Under the pieces are notes generated by a model. The model was not told the origin of the DNA. It worked only from the letters and a program-made list of their open reading frames with translations, and did not search any database. From Earliella scabrosa (Eukaryota; Basidiomycota; Agaricomycetes; Polyporales; Polyporaceae): DNA of 64,000 nt. The position numbers were made by a program, and so were the translations under genes. The stretch is from NCBI GenBank assembly GCA_022605405.1, contig JABYQQ010000004.1:2418001-2482000 (forward strand). Reading direction: 5' to 3'. How positions within the stretch are numbered: position 1 is the first letter of the stretch; each line of letters begins with the position of its first letter. This document shows, piece after piece, positions 21,863 to 35,400 of the stretch.

Positions 21863-23707
21863 TCAGGACTGCAACAGCGACGAGAAAAGGCCATCTATCT
21901 GCTCGTCGTGCCAGTCGCCTCCCACGACCGGCACAGGCACCATGAAGTTCTGCAGCTTGGCGTGCACCTCGTACCGCAGCTTCCGCCCCTTGCTCGCTTT
22001 CGTGTCCACCGTCTTCTTCCGTTTAGCCTTCCGCTCCCGCTGCTGTAGCTGCCACTGCTGCTCTCCTCCTAGCCCGTCGCTGCCCCCTCGAGCCGCTATC
22101 ACGTCCCGCAGGAGCTGCTGGTAGTAGTCCGTGTCGTCGAACAGCTCTGCGTCCGCTCTGTCCTCCTCGTCATCCCCGTCCTCTCCTGGGGGCTGTCCGA
22201 TCCGGGTGTGTTTGTCCTTGCGCTTCCTCGTCCGATCCAGCAGCTTTGTCCCGTCCGAACGGAAGACGTCGTCAATTAGGCTCACGACACCCACCTGCGA
22301 CGGCTTGCCGTCTCGCATGAACGAGCCGCGGTTGTCTGGAAGCAATACGTTCGGAGCTACCGCCTGTACCTTGGCCGACCATTTCGAGAGCGTGTCCACG
22401 AGCCAGGGGTGGTAGCTCGCTTCCAGCGCGGATGCAGAGGCGGAGAGCTCCTCCAGTGCTGATCCATACTCGTGCACGGGGTCTGACGTTGCCTCGAGCT
22501 TACGCCGCTTCCGTGTGGGTCCTTCTATTGTTTCATTTAGGCGCAAGAGTTCCTACCCACGTGGACGGACGTGAGCTCTTCTCCCACATGCTGGACGTAA
22601 CGGGCCTGGCCAACGTACCTCCTGGAGAGTGAACAGTTCTTCCGTGAGGCTGCCTGCGACATCTAGGAGGCTGTCCAGTGTCTCGCGCACATCAGGGTGT
22701 GAGGCATATCGCTCAGTTTCAGCAGGCTTGATCAAATGTGAGAAAGGAGTGTGCAGTCAACGGGAGACACGCACCAAGGGCAGGCGGTTAGCAGCAGTAA
22801 CGGCCTTGTGCAGCTGAATGCGTGCGTCCAGTAAGGTATCCCAGACTGCCTAGATCAGAGAGATTGACGGCATTTAGCTGAGAATGCGATGTTGGACAGA
22901 TGTACGCATGCACGTACAATCTGACGTGATACAGCCCTGCCCTTTTTCTTGTCAGCCTCATGGGTCATACGAAGATTGGAGGCGATATCATCCTGGGGTT
23001 TGGGGGTGTCCGGTGCCGTTGCCGGGGAAGCCGAAGGACCAAGATCGATGCGCGAGAGGCCTGCGGAGGCCTCGATGTCTTGGTTTCGTATGGGTTGTGT
23101 ACGAGAGGGCGGGACTTGGCTGTCAGAATGGGAGCCGATGTCGTCTTCGTCGTCCGTTGCGGGGCTTTGCAGTTCTTCATCCTCCTCAGTGCCACCTTGC
23201 CTTATGTCCTCTGCATCATCCTGGTCCGAGTGATCTGTCAAGTCGGCTTCCTCATCGTCCTCGTCCTCTTGTTCGCTCTCGTCGTAGAGCTGTTTGCGTG
23301 TCGTGCGGACGCCGTCATATTTTGGGTCGCTCACGCTCTCATGGAGTTTACGTAGTGCGGAGGGCCTCGAGGACGGTCAGCACTTCTTTAGCACATCTGG
23401 GGGGGAGAGGTGGGGATGGCTGAAGACTCACGCGACATCAATGTAGTGTTCTCTGGCGGGGGAGTGATCGATGGACCATCGATGTTCTGAGGGGTCGATT
23501 CGTGCGAGGGCATCCTCGGGGTCGAGGTCTGGTGATCGGGGGAGTTAGGCGCGAGAGACATGAGGACGTGAGGAGATGGCAAGGCCGCACCGATGGGAGC
23601 AGGCTCGTCGAGCTGGGCGAGCTGGTCCTTGAGCGAGAGACCTGCGCGGGGATGTGAGCGGCGAAGTATAGCGTAGTGAGCGTAGGCTGAAACGTACGAG
23701 CAGCCAT
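21863..23707 (-). CDS. BFR2: BFR2/AATF (Che-1) small-subunit ribosome biogenesis factor
   Basis: Model complement(21863..22552, 22619..22726, 22775..22849, 22918..23365, 23432..23528, 23591..23641, 23698..23707), 492 residues, seven exons. Exon 1 is 10 nt (MAA and one base), leading into RLSLKDQLAQLDEPAP. Splicing restores REHYIDVAPSALRKLHESV, the conserved N-terminal block of Bfr2/AATF, followed by a long Asp/Glu tract, the central AVWDTLLDARIQLHKAV, and a C-terminal TRAUB region (DTDYYQQLLRDVIA, GRKLRYEVHAKLQNFMVPVP). Bfr2 acts in the nucleolus in early 40S assembly at the U3 processome. It is head-to-head with the AT-hook gene across 309 bp. Confidence 0.93.
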
Positions 23708-24016
23708 GGCCCGAGTGCAGCGTGGACGGCTGAGTGTGTCGAGACGAGGAGAGAGAGCGTCGAGAAATTGGACCGTGGACGAGGTGATGGGCCGGGCCGA
23801 GAAAGGCAGGCGGGGGACGGGGGAGTGGGCGGGGATCGGTGATGGGCGAGGCAGGCGAGGCGCCCGAGGGAGAGAGGCGAGAGGGCAACGCAAGGTCAAC
23901 GTCTCTCTCTCTCCTCTCGTCGGAGCCTCCGAAGCTTTATACGCTTCGACCCCGCGCACTCGTCCCCGCCGTCGTCCTGGCTCCTCGTCCAGCCCACCGA
24001 TGCTTTACTGCACCAG
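23708..24016. promoter_or_regulatory. Divergent promoter between BFR2 and the AT-hook gene
   Basis: 309 bp shared by two genes on opposite strands. The right half is a C/T-rich leader on the + strand. Co-regulation is possible but only inferred. Confidence 0.5.
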
Positions 24017-27000
24017 ATGCCCCCCAAAAAGTCTCTTTCACAACGTATGTTTGCTCTTTTCTTTTCGCCATCACCTCCTCGTCCTCATCCATCATCCGGC
24101 GACCGAAACATTTCTTCCTCTCTCGGCCCTGTCTCCCGACCTCGCCTCCTCGCGCTCTCTTTCTCCTCCCACCCTTCTCCCACTCCGCCCGCATTCACTC
24201 TGCCTCTTGTCTCGCATCGCTATTCCCGATTCCGCTCCCTTCTTGCCCTCCCTCCTCACTCTAATCGACACATCCTGACCATTCGTTCCTTCTCTCCCTG
24301 CAGATCCCCAGAAAAAGCAAGTTTCTCCAATGCCGCCTCCTCGTGCCCATATCATGAACACCGGTCCCCGCTCGTCCCTCGTCTCTCACAGCCCTCTTCA
24401 GGACGACGACGACGACCTCGACGACATCTGCCCAGTATGCGAGAGCGAGTGCACGTGCCGCAAAAAGCTCGCCCCCTCCGTCGCCCCCCTCCTTTCAGCT
24501 TCCTCTACTCCCTCTTCAGCGCCCTCCAATCCACCGCCCGCGACTGCAGGCAAGCGTCCGCTCAAGATCAAGCTCACTTTGCCTCCAAATCTCAAAGCTC
24601 GCAAGCCGCCCGCGACTCACCCAACATCCGCAGGCGCTCATCTCGGTCCCGCCCCCCGCGATGCCGGTCCCTCCTCCAAACCTCCCCCCGCCGCTGGTGC
24701 ACCCCCGCCCAAGCGCAGGGGCCGCCCTCCAAAGGCCCTTACCGCCAAGTACAACACCAAGAAGAAAGTGGCTGTAGACGACATGGAGTACAAGGCCAGA
24801 GGCACGACAGGACCTTCCGCGACCGTCCGCAAACCTTACCAGCCTCCCCAGCCCGTCGCTAGCACCTCCACTGCGGACTTGAGCGACAGCACCCTTTCCG
24901 ACTACCCCACCTTCGTTCCTGCTGCTGGCGAGTCTACCCACTCAAGCTCATCCGAGTCGTCCGATTCCTCGATCGACTCCGACTCTGATGGGGATTCGCA
25001 TCACAACGCGCGCAATGACGATGGAAGACATGTCAATATCTCCACCAAGCTTCTTCCTGGCCATGTGGGGCACAGTAAGAAGCGGGGGAACAGCAGGTGG
25101 GAACCCAAGCCTCGGAAAAAGTCCGTGGGCCCTGGTGAGGACCCAGAGGAGGAGGAGGAGTCTTCCATTGATAGCGGTGAGTCCTCCGAGGACTCTTCAT
25201 CAGAGGATGGTGACGACGAAGATGATGGCGAGGAGGATGGAGAAGCGGATGTCGAGGCCGACGTCGAAGGCGGCGGCCTACTGGTGGAGGGCGATGCGGA
25301 CCTGGATGAGGACGAGGAGACCCACAGCCGGATCGGCATTACCTTCCCCGGCAATGGTTGGAGCGACGACGAGGACGAGTCGTTCGATGCAGACCTCTTC
25401 TTCGCCAATCTCGACTCGGACTCTGGCGCATCCTCCCCGGAGGCCCAATACTCTGGCTTGCACTCCTTCATGGACGAGGACGTCGAGCTCATGGGGTCTT
25501 TCTCCGCCGACGAGGAGGATGCGCTGTTGTTGATGGACCTCGACCCTTCGGTGCAGCTCCGCCGGGGGGATGGCGAGTTCGAGATTGGCGTCGACTTGGA
25601 TCACCTCTCCTTTGGCTGGGAGGGGCCGCTCCTCTTTGCAAGCAACAGAGCGCCCGGCGATGGACTGGGCTTCCCCTTCGGGATTCAAGGTCCCGACGAG
25701 GATGAGGACATGCGCTCCTTGTCTGGCTCAGAGGGCACGGGCTCGTGGGAAGGTTCTAACACAGGAACGGTCGTGTTGCAAGAGAGCGACGGCGATACGA
25801 CCGAGGATGAGTTGGTCGATTCAGATGGGTTGCCTAATCCGCGTGCAATGATGCTCTTCAGGTGGCCGAGCACTATCTCCGCGATCAATCCTCTTTCCAC
25901 ACTCAGCCCGTCCTCGATGAGAGAACCGCCCGCAAACGCATCCCCGAGTACCCGCATCGCGCTCGCGTCGATCTCCGCCCAACGTCGCACGCCTCCGCCT
26001 ACACCCAGCCCCGCAGACATTCTTGCTGGTAAGATCTCCATGGACGATCTTGAGGATATCGAGATGGAGAAGGCCGAGGACGAGAAGAAAGTCAGGCGGA
26101 GGCGAGGCAGTGGTGTACCTGTTATGGGGCAGTTTGTCGTCGAGGACGTGCTGGCGGGAGGAAGGACGGCTGTTGTTACCCCGGGCTCCGAAGTTCCTAG
26201 TTTCTATCCAAGACCGGTACGTGTCAAGCAACAGTTGGAACCCTCGATGCAGGACATCACTCCGTCCGAGGTATGTACTATTTCTTTGCACGCATCTATC
26301 TTACTGATCCGACGTGTGTCGTAGGACGTACCCATGGCCGCCATGCGCCCGCCGCTCACGACTGAGTCATCCGAGGACACGCAAGAGCTCTCGCAACGGT
26401 CCTATGCATCTGACGTCTCCAACACGGAACCTATTGAGCTTGACGACGTTCTTGACTCTTCGCTACTGGATTCTGAGCCACCCACCGAAGGCTTTGAGAC
26501 CGACGTTCCAGGCTCGTTGTCCGAGTCCAGCCCCATCAAGCCTGGCACAAGTCCCCATCTTCACAACCTTTCCAGGTGGGACCGCATTCCTATGGCAACG
26601 TTCCGCCGCACACGCGAGACCGCAACTGCGTCAGGAGTGGATGGTGCAGTCTCGGATAGTGGCTTGGGCGGTATGCAGTTCCACCGCAACATCGGTGCTA
26701 TGATCGGCGCTGTGCCCCTGTACACCCCTCCGCGGCCGTTGGGGTTGGACAAGATGTCTCGCGCATCTGCTCGCAAGAGGAAGGGACGACACTCGCACGG
26801 TTCTTCTCCGACGTTGCTCCCCGCTCGCGACGGCATCCTTGGCTCGCCATTCGCCCCGTCAACGGGTTCTGGGTCGTCGTACCAGGGCCATTCGAGCAAG
26901 TCGAAGAAGGAGATCAAGAAGGAGAAGGCGATGATGAAGAGAAAAATGGTCGCGAAATCGAGCCAGTATCGATACCACCAGCCCAGCAGGGCCCACCACC

Positions 27001-27101
27001 ACCACCATCACCCGAACCATAAAAGTAGGGCGACGAACGCAGTCCAGCGCGCGGGATTCTCGTCTGGCGCAAGCTCGTCGATTCCCTCTCTATCTATCTA
27101 A
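24017..27101 (+). CDS. Acidic AT-hook protein of unknown function
   Basis: Model 24017..24044, 24304..26270, 26325..27101; 923 residues. Exon 1 encodes only MPPKKSLSQ plus one base and is joined to a lysine-rich stretch across a 259-nt intron, long for this locus. I do not recognise a family. Visible features are a small Cys-rich knuckle ICPVCESECTC (residues 51-61), an AT-hook-like KRRGRPPK (about 146-153), a very long Asp/Glu/Ser-rich middle (about 200-470) and a C-terminal basic His-rich tail (HHHHHH). The composition suggests a nuclear DNA- or chromatin-associated protein. Disorder is predicted over most of its length. Divergent from BFR2. The product name is descriptive only. Confidence 0.75.
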
Positions 27102-27859
27102 TAGACTCGCTCGACGGCCCTTGTCGAGGAGTCCCATCCGTCATTCCCGCCTTCCGTTCGTTCATTCGCCACGCATATCATCCCGAACCTCATTCCCAAT
27201 TTTCCCCCGAACCCATCGATCACATCTTGTGAAGTAACTTAAGTAGGCAAGCGACGACCTCGCGCTTTGTATTTGCTCTGCTGTGTAACATCTTGTGCTG
27301 ATAGGCATCCCATCTCGTCCGTTCATCCAGTCTTGTCCCCCTCTCCATCGTCCCTCTCGTTTATGACCCCATCACGTACTCAATCCCCTTCATGTGCAAC
27401 GTTTCCCGGTCCCCTCATCCATGTGCAATTTCCATCATTCGTTGTCTGTCCACTCACGATCTCATCCCAATCCCACTCCCTCCGTCTCTTGCCCGAACGC
27501 GCGCTTTTCTCTCCCTTCCTCTCTCTTGCGTCGCGCGACTCCAGTAGCACCAACAATGTATATATCGCATACTGGGAATCACAATCAAAAGATCTTGCTC
27601 CCGCTTTGCTGCGTGACATCGATGCAGAAGGCTGGCAGAATCAGGGAGCCTGCATGAGTTGTTGGGCGAAGACGCGTCTGGAGAGTTCACGTGTCCGCGT
27701 GTGGGTACGAACTGGTCGAACGCCTTTATGCGGCCCCGCGCCTGCTCTCCTCTCCCCAGCTTGATACCCTCCTTTCCCCTCATACCCTTTCCTCGCCTTG
27801 GCTCCCTGTCTCCCCGCACACGGACACGCCCCAGACGACATCGTGCGGACACCCCCGGA
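27102..27859. other. Intergenic between the AT-hook and Rho3 genes
   Basis: 758 bp, tandem orientation on the + strand. C/T-rich DNA with no recognisable gene. The last 150 bp look like a leader for the GTPase. Confidence 0.5.
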
Positions 27860-29066
27860 ATGGCCAAGTACAAGAAATCGTCCATGACGCCATCCTTTGG
27901 CCGCCCCCGGCCTGTACGCTCTCGTGGTATTCGCCGGTGACACTGTATTCAATGCGCTCGTCTGCTAGGTGCAACGGAAGGTGGTTGTGTGTGGTGATGG
28001 CGCATGCGGTACGTCATGTCCAGATACGAATGTCGTCGATGAACTGACTGCAAACCTGGCTGGTTGTATGCATGCAGGCAAGACATCGCTACTCAACGTC
28101 TTCACGCGTGGCTGGTTCTCTGCTGTATAGTGCGTCTGCCGCAGCACATGAAGTAACTGCTCCCCAAAGCTCATTTCCTTATGCCGTTCGCCGGGACAAT
28201 GTGCGCCGTCAGTGAGCCGACTGTGTTCGAGAACTATGTCCACGACCTCTACGTGGACGATCAGCTGGTGGAGCTCAGTCTGTGGGATACGGCAGGTGCG
28301 TCCTGATTCTATTACTCACGTTCATCTCCGACCGGACCTTTGGGCTGGGGCGCATGCAGGGCAAGAGGAGTTCGACCGCCTCCGGTCATTAAGTTATGCA
28401 GAGACGCATGTCATCATGCTGTGCTTCTCGGTGAGTACATTCAATCTGCTATCGGGGTTCTGCTGCAGTGCGTGAACGTGTGCTGTAGGTCGACAACCCG
28501 ACATCACTAGAAAACGTTGAGGGCAAGGTGCGAACTCTTGCTCTGCGTTCATTGGCGCAGAACAACGTTCCTGACTACCGTGCAGTGGATACCGGAGATC
28601 TTGGAGTACTGTCCAGGCGTGAAGGTGGGTCGTATTATATTACTGCATGGCCGCAGCCTTGCTGACAATGCTCGTGCAGCTTGTCCTTGTCGGTATGTCC
28701 GTCCCCCATGAGGTCGTTCTTGATGTCAATGCCGCACTGCTCTCAGCTCTCAAATGTGATCTTCGAGAAGACCGGGAGACCCAAACTCGATTAGCCCGCT
28801 ACGGCATGCACACTGTGCAGTATGAGGAGGGGCTCGCGGTAGCGCGTCGCGTGCGAGCATCCCGGTACCTCGGTGAGTCCTGCCCCTGCTCTTCTCGCAG
28901 ATCATGGAGCGAGCTTCTGTGACGTCGCACCCATTTAGAATGCAGTGCAAAGCACAATCGCGGAGTCAACGAAGTCTTTCACGAGTCCGCGCGGGTCTCG
29001 CTCAGCACGCGCCCAAAAGGCTCTGGCAGCTACGGCAGCGGGCGCAGCGGGTGCATTATTGCGTAG
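27860..29066 (+). CDS. RHO3: Rho-family small GTPase, Rho3-like
   Basis: Model 27860..27913, 27969..28008, 28078..28129, 28213..28295, 28360..28430, 28489..28527, 28586..28624, 28680..28692, 28747..28872, 28939..29066; ten exons, 214 residues, one of only 13 nt. All GTPase motifs are intact: P-loop GDGACGKT, effector [10 protein letters not shown], switch [14 protein letters not shown], base recognition [18 protein letters not shown]. Rho insert region is present. The protein ends in CIIA, a CaaX box for prenylation. The sequence is closest in my judgement to fungal Rho3, which couples polarity to exocytosis and actin at growing tips. The N-terminal 18 residues before VQRKVVV are Lys/Arg-rich. 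Rho4-type identity cannot be fully excluded. Confidence 0.88.
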
Positions 29067-29411
29067 ATGGTCCATATCCGTTTCGGGGGGACAGTCATGT
29101 TCTCCGTTTGGGGACAGCTGCATGATCTGTTTTGTATCTACTGTCAGTCCTCTTCGCATATCGTCGTACACTTACACACGCTCCTGCATACATCTACTAC
29201 ATCACATTCGCATAATTGTCAGTTATCTGTGTTTGTACGCCAGTTACCATGTATTTTGATCGCCTCTGAGCATTCACCGGGATAATAGAGCCAGACGACG
29301 GTAAGATGAAAAGTTGGATGAAAACGAAGAAGGTGGTATTAACGAAAGCTACGACATGTATGCACGAATTATGCGAAGTCCGAATATACAACTATACCGA
29401 CAGCAGCTGCA
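29067..29411. other. Convergent 3' spacer between RHO3 and clathrin heavy chain genes
   Basis: 345 bp between two gene ends, AT-richer than the flanks, with poly(A)-signal-like AATAAA-type stretches absent or weak. No gene. Confidence 0.5.
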
Positions 29412-32400
29412 TCAGAAACCGCCGAAGCCCGTCATTGCCTGCAGAGATCATCAGCGACACGAAGTCAGCGAAGAGGAAAGTTGTACACGTACAGGAGGTA
29501 TGCCGAAACCGGTACCGTTGGGCATCATGGGAGGAGGGGCCTGTCCAGGGAAGCCATTGCCTTGTGTCAACATCAATCGGCCACCAAAGCCTGGCTGGAT
29601 GAGTGGCACTTCGGCCTCTTGCTGCTCCTTCTCGGTATCCTTCTTCGAGCGCTCCTTCACCTCCTTCTCCAAGGCGGCGATCTGTACGCAATCAGACATG
29701 TCAGGTTCGCAGAAGACAGACAGCATCATGAGCCACCACACCTTCTCAACCAGTGACCGTGTCCGCTGGATTTTGTACGGCATGTAGAAGTCGTTGAGAC
29801 CATGTTGCCACGACATCTCCTCCACGACGTCGGCGCGCAACAGGTCGAAACAGCAGTAGAGCGTCGCAGCGAAGCACTCCTTGTTGCCGATGTCCACGAA
29901 ATACGACAGGAGATCTTCTGCAATCTCCACCGAGTTGGAGGACGCCGCCGTAACAATCGTGTCCTTGTAGAGCTTGTCCTGCTTGGATAGCGCAATCGAC
30001 TCCTCCCATTTGCCATTTTTCTGCGTTCATCGTGAACAAGTGCGTCTCAATCGACTAGATCGTTCAACTCACCTTGTAAAGATGCGCGGCTAACCTACGG
30101 AACTCGAGAAGAGGATGCTTCTCGAGCTCACGAGCCAGCTTGATGTTGTTGAAGTTGTCGAAGCTGTCGATTGAGTCCCGCAACGTCTTGTAGTCCTCCT
30201 CCTCGATGAGCAGGTTGTTGTATGCATCATTGACAGCCTCGATGTTGAGCTGAGAAGTATTGATTAGTAATGCGCACAGGAAGATGTTTCGATGCTAGCC
30301 TTACATGTTGTACCGCGATGAGATATGAACGGATGAGAGGGATGTGGTCGATCTGTTGGAACATCCGCACGACACGCCCATGATCGATACGAGGAATCAT
30401 GACAGAGAGCAAGTCCGTGAGCAGTGTTGGCTGCTCTTGGAGGTAGAACGTGAGCGCCTTGTAATAGCTGTGAAAAGTTGAGCTTCTGTAATCGCTGGCC
30501 GACTTGTGAATACACTTACATCTCGACGTTAGCAACCCGGACGATGACGTCCTTGAACTGGTTGTGTTCCCATGCATCTGCTGACCGTTCGATCATAGCA
30601 AGTGCCGCATTGTCCTTCATCGCAGGGTTCAACAGTGTCTCCAGGGTGTTTGATGACATGCACTCACGAATTCATCGTACTTGATGTACAGGAAGACAAG
30701 CTCAGGCCAGAGATGTGCACGCTCTGCAGCCTTGATGACCTTGGGGATGTTGATACGAGATACGAAGAGCTTGAGGTGCTCCATGACTGTAAAGACATCA
30801 ATAGGGCATCACATTGTCATCGCAGTCCACTCACGCTTCTCAGGGCGGTATTTGCTATAGAGGATGGCGAGCTCCGTGAAGATACCCATCTAACAACCTG
30901 TCAGCGAGGGTGCACGCGCAGCATTCTTATGAGGTACATACGTGTGCCCGCTCCAAGCTCAAGCCAGCCTCAAGCAGAGACAAGACCTCATCGAAGAAGC
31001 CGCGACGCTCGTAAGATTGTACCAGTGCCGGAAGTTCTTCCTGTGAATCAAATCAGTATGTTGGCCCACATAGCCACGTAGCCGAGTACTCACAGCGTGA
31101 ACGATGATGTTGAGACCACAAATTTGCGCCTAGGAAGAAAATCGACTCAGCAAAGAACCATTCAACAGTAAGCTCAATTGACCTACCAAGCGGAACTCCG
31201 ACTTCTCGATACAAGCAGCATGAACTTGCTTCCAAACCCTAAGGGTGGGATTAGTGCGTTGGGTGGACTGTATATGATCGGCAACACATACTGCGTGTTG
31301 CCAGCTTTGCGAGCACTTTCGACCGCACCCTGGTTTTCGCCAAGGTAGATGAGCGTCGTAGCAAGACGTGCCCAGTTGTTGATGCTGGTGAACAAGATCT
31401 TCGCAGCCTGGTACAGCTCGTCCTCGAAACACTTCTCTCCCACTTCGAGCACATCCGCGACATTGGTCATTGCGAGGAAGTCCTCCATATCGTGGAGACG
31501 ATCGGTCTTTGCGTACGCATAGGCGAGCTCCGTGTCGATCTTGGGCTCGCGCAACGACTTTCGTGCCATCTGGAGGTAACGGACCAGGTCGTCCGACTTG
31601 CCTGCTCGGCTCGCAATCTCGATGACCTCGGTGAAGTTTGAAGGGTCCTCAGCCTTGATGTACGAATCTATACAGACCATCAGAATGCAACGATGGAGAA
31701 TGAGGCAACAGCCATACCGATAGAGTCCTTGATACGGAGTCCGTCGAGCTGAGCCTTCGCAAGACGGCTCCAAACCTCGGGCTTGTTGACCTTGTTGGCA
31801 TAGTCCACGCCACGATCGAGAGACACGATGTGTTCGACGAGAACATTGATAGCCTCCGCATGTTGCTCGTACTTCTTGAAGATGAGGAACGCTTCCTCGT
31901 ACAAGCCATGCTCAATCGCGATCCGGGGGATCTCGGAGGTGTCGTAGTTCTGGAGCTTGTCGATGTAGCCAATGACCTTGCCCTTGTCCGCGCGGATGGC
32001 TGTCAGCATCAGCAGGTTCTGGAGGTTGCGGTTGTCGCTGAACGGCGATGGCTCCAAGATGATCTTCTCCAGCAACTCGATGAGCTCGAGCGGCAGGTCA
32101 GCAGTCAGGAATGCCTTGACAGTGATCGAGACATCGTCGGGGTCGGTGCTCTCGGGCAACGCCGTTGCCACGATCTGGTCGATGAGCTGACGACGGTACA
32201 TGTTGTCGGAACGGAGGACCTGGGCCCACAGATCCGGTTGACGACGGCGGACGAGGTAGCGCGCCTGCTGCTTGAACATCGCATTCTCGTTCGTGATATG
32301 GATGAGCTCGTCATCACAGAAGCCCTTCGCGTATGCAATGTAGGCCAGGTAGGGATCGCGGGCCTCGCAGAATTTGCCGACAACGAGAGGCTCGTATAGC

Positions 32401-35400
32401 TGTGATAAATCCCGTGAGTATGAGTATCAATTGATGCGCGGCATACACGTACGTTGTTCTCCTTGAGGAACTGCTCGGGGTTGTTGTTCGAGTCGATGTA
32501 GATCTTGGCCAATGCGTTGTAGACGGCGGGGTCCTGGCTGCCTTGCTGCACACGACTCTCAAGCCACGGGAGGATGAGCTTGAGACGGTTACGAGTCTCC
32601 ACTTCATGAACGAGCTCATCGATAGGGAAGTTCCCCGGAACGGAAGCCAAGAGCGACTTGATCGTCCCCTCGTCGCAGTCGACGTCGAGAAGACCACCGA
32701 TGACTTGAGGCGTCCGGACTGAGTTGACGCGGGTGACGTAGACCTCGATGAAGTTAGTGAGCCCGCGCTGGTACAGGTAGAGCACCAGGTCGTGAACGAA
32801 GTCGAAACGGTCGCAAACGATGATGAGCGGGAGTTGGTCGGAGAGCTTCGCTTCCTTGAGGAAGTTCTTGACCTTCTCGGGGTTGTAGTAGTTGCTCTCC
32901 CTGCAGATACGCTCGACCTCCCGGATTTGACCAGTACGGGTAGCCGCCTGAATGTACTTGAAGTGCACCTCGGGATCGGTGGAGAGGTTGACAATGGAGC
33001 CGAGGTAGTAGTAGAGACCCTCGTAAGTCTTGAATGACTCGAACATCTCGATCAACTTGACTGGGCCGAGAATGTCGGAGTACTTCGTGGCGATCTGAAC
33101 AACAATCTGGAGGTTCTGACGGATGTTGACTCTGAGCATCTCCTGCATACAGGCAAATGACTGCTCCGTCGTGAGACGGCTGAAGTAATCCACGAGCCAC
33201 TATATGACAGTCGTATATTTGTCAGTGCACCGCGGGCATTGTGTTGGAAGATTCATACCTCGGCAGGGAAGGCAGTCGTGTGGACAACGACACGCTTGAT
33301 ATCCGCAGGGTCCTCGTAAAGCTCCAATGCCTAAGATACATTGTCAGTGAGTAAATGGACCATGTGTAGTTATAGAGACGTTAAGACGCACCCTCTGCAG
33401 GAGGCCAGCCTTCTCGCACAAATTCGCGATACGCGGGTGGTCGAAGTGGGTGAGTATCTGGTTGACGAGGATAGCGTCTGCTACCTGGGGTGCGTGAAGC
33501 AAGTTCATCTCCAGCAAACGAGTTTGAAGATGCGCCTGCTCAGGCTTGTTGTCTTTCAGTGCTTCCAAGAGGAACGACGTCGCCGGCTGAATCATGTTTT
33601 GCGACATGAAGATATCGACGACCTGGATGAAGGATTAGTGAGTACTTCTCCAGTATCAAAACCCATTTGTATACCAACCCGTTCGACATCGACAAGAGGA
33701 CCGGCCTCGTCCTTCACCAACTGAGTGGCGAATTCGGCGCCCTTCTCGGGGTTCACGCGCATGATATGCTGCAAGAGACCAACATAGTCAGGCGTGTAGC
33801 CGGTCTTCTTGGCGTACAACACAATCTTCTCCGTCTGTCCGGTCTCGGCGAAGCACGCAATGACCTTGTTCGGCACATTGGCGCGAAGGTAGACGGAAAG
33901 CGCGAGGGTCATGTCGAAGGGGCGGACGATGTCACCAAGCTCTTCGCTGCAGGTGAGCTTGTTCTCCTTCAGCCACTTCTCCAGCAGTTGCTTGCGCCCT
34001 TGCTGGAGGACAGGACGCGCAAGCTCCAGAGACTCCAGCTGGTTGAGCTCGCCCTTCTCGAGCAAGATACCGAAATACTGCAGGATAGGGGAAAGACCGC
34101 CCGGCGGTGAGGGTGCCTGCTTGAACGACTCGATGACTTGCGCGGTGCGGAGGATGCCCTGGGGACGAAATGAGTATATGCCAATGCATTGAAGGTATCG
34201 GCAGACATACCCGGGGCGAGTTGGCAGCGATTTTGGCAGCTTCGCCATACTGACCAGCCTGGAAGAGCTGCTGATACTGCTTGATGTATAGATCATCCGC
34301 ACCCGGCAAGTTGGCACGACTTGCGAGCTTGAATGCGAGCTCGGTGTTGTTGAGCGTGGTCAAGATGTAAGGAATGACCGTCTGCTCGTCCACGCTGACA
34401 CTGAGCACCTGGCCCTTCTTATTGACACCAATGATACCGTTCGAGCCCTCGTGTTCGGCCGTGACGAAGATGGTCTCGCCTGAGATGCGGTTCATGTAGA
34501 TGCAAGCACCGGACTCGAGGTCATAGAGATGGATGAAGCCGTACTTGGTCACCAAGTAGATGATGCCGTGCTTCTTGGAGACTTGCATTGCAACAGGGAA
34601 ATCGTTGGTCGCCTCAGGAGGGAAGTAGACGTCGACAGCCTTCTTGGTGAAAGGCGGGTCCGGTGCTTGGTGGTCAATCTCGACAATGTGCAACTAGAGC
34701 ACACGCTCAGACCATAGCACAGGTGTGGAATATCAAATGGGCTCGTACCTTGGCTCCCGTTGCTGTCCGTACGGAGAACGTAAAAAGCTTGGTCGGATGT
34801 TGATGCCCGTCGAGCTTGATCTCAGAGAAAGCAGCAGCGTGACCTTCGATCGGCTGGCTGACCCCGCGCTCACGACTGTAGAGCTGGATGTTGCCCTTGA
34901 CCTTGAATGCAGAAGGGTTGGTGGTGTTGCCAGAGATGCCGACCAATACGAGCCACTTCTCATCCGGAGTAGTACGATAATTGATGATCTGCGCGCCGAC
35001 GAGAGTAGGATGGCGGTCGAAGATCTTCTGGGGCGCGGAAGTCGCGTCGGTGATGGACCAGTGGTAGACAGCAGTCTCGGTGACGAGGCCAAGCGTCGAG
35101 TCGCTAATCCACTTCCAGAAGGTGATGTCCTCGTTGTTGACGTGCGACTTGACCTTCTGCTTGGTCTCAATATTGAAGACCTGGAGCGTGCGGCCGGCTA
35201 GGGTATGCGTGAGGACACCCCCGCACCATACTGACATTCGGTACGCACCTCTCAAGGCAAGAATCTTCTGATGAGGGTGCATAATGGCCGCATCGGCCGT
35301 GATTGGTCTCCGGAGAACATTATTGGCATCCGCAAGGTCGATGATGACGACCTGGTTGGCCTCGTTGACCTTTTCCCGTACACAGATGAAGTGGTCCGAC

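Noticed and set aside
27267..27764. 165-codon frame between the AT-hook and Rho3 genes
   Set aside because: No motif; the DNA is C/T-rich leader-like sequence.
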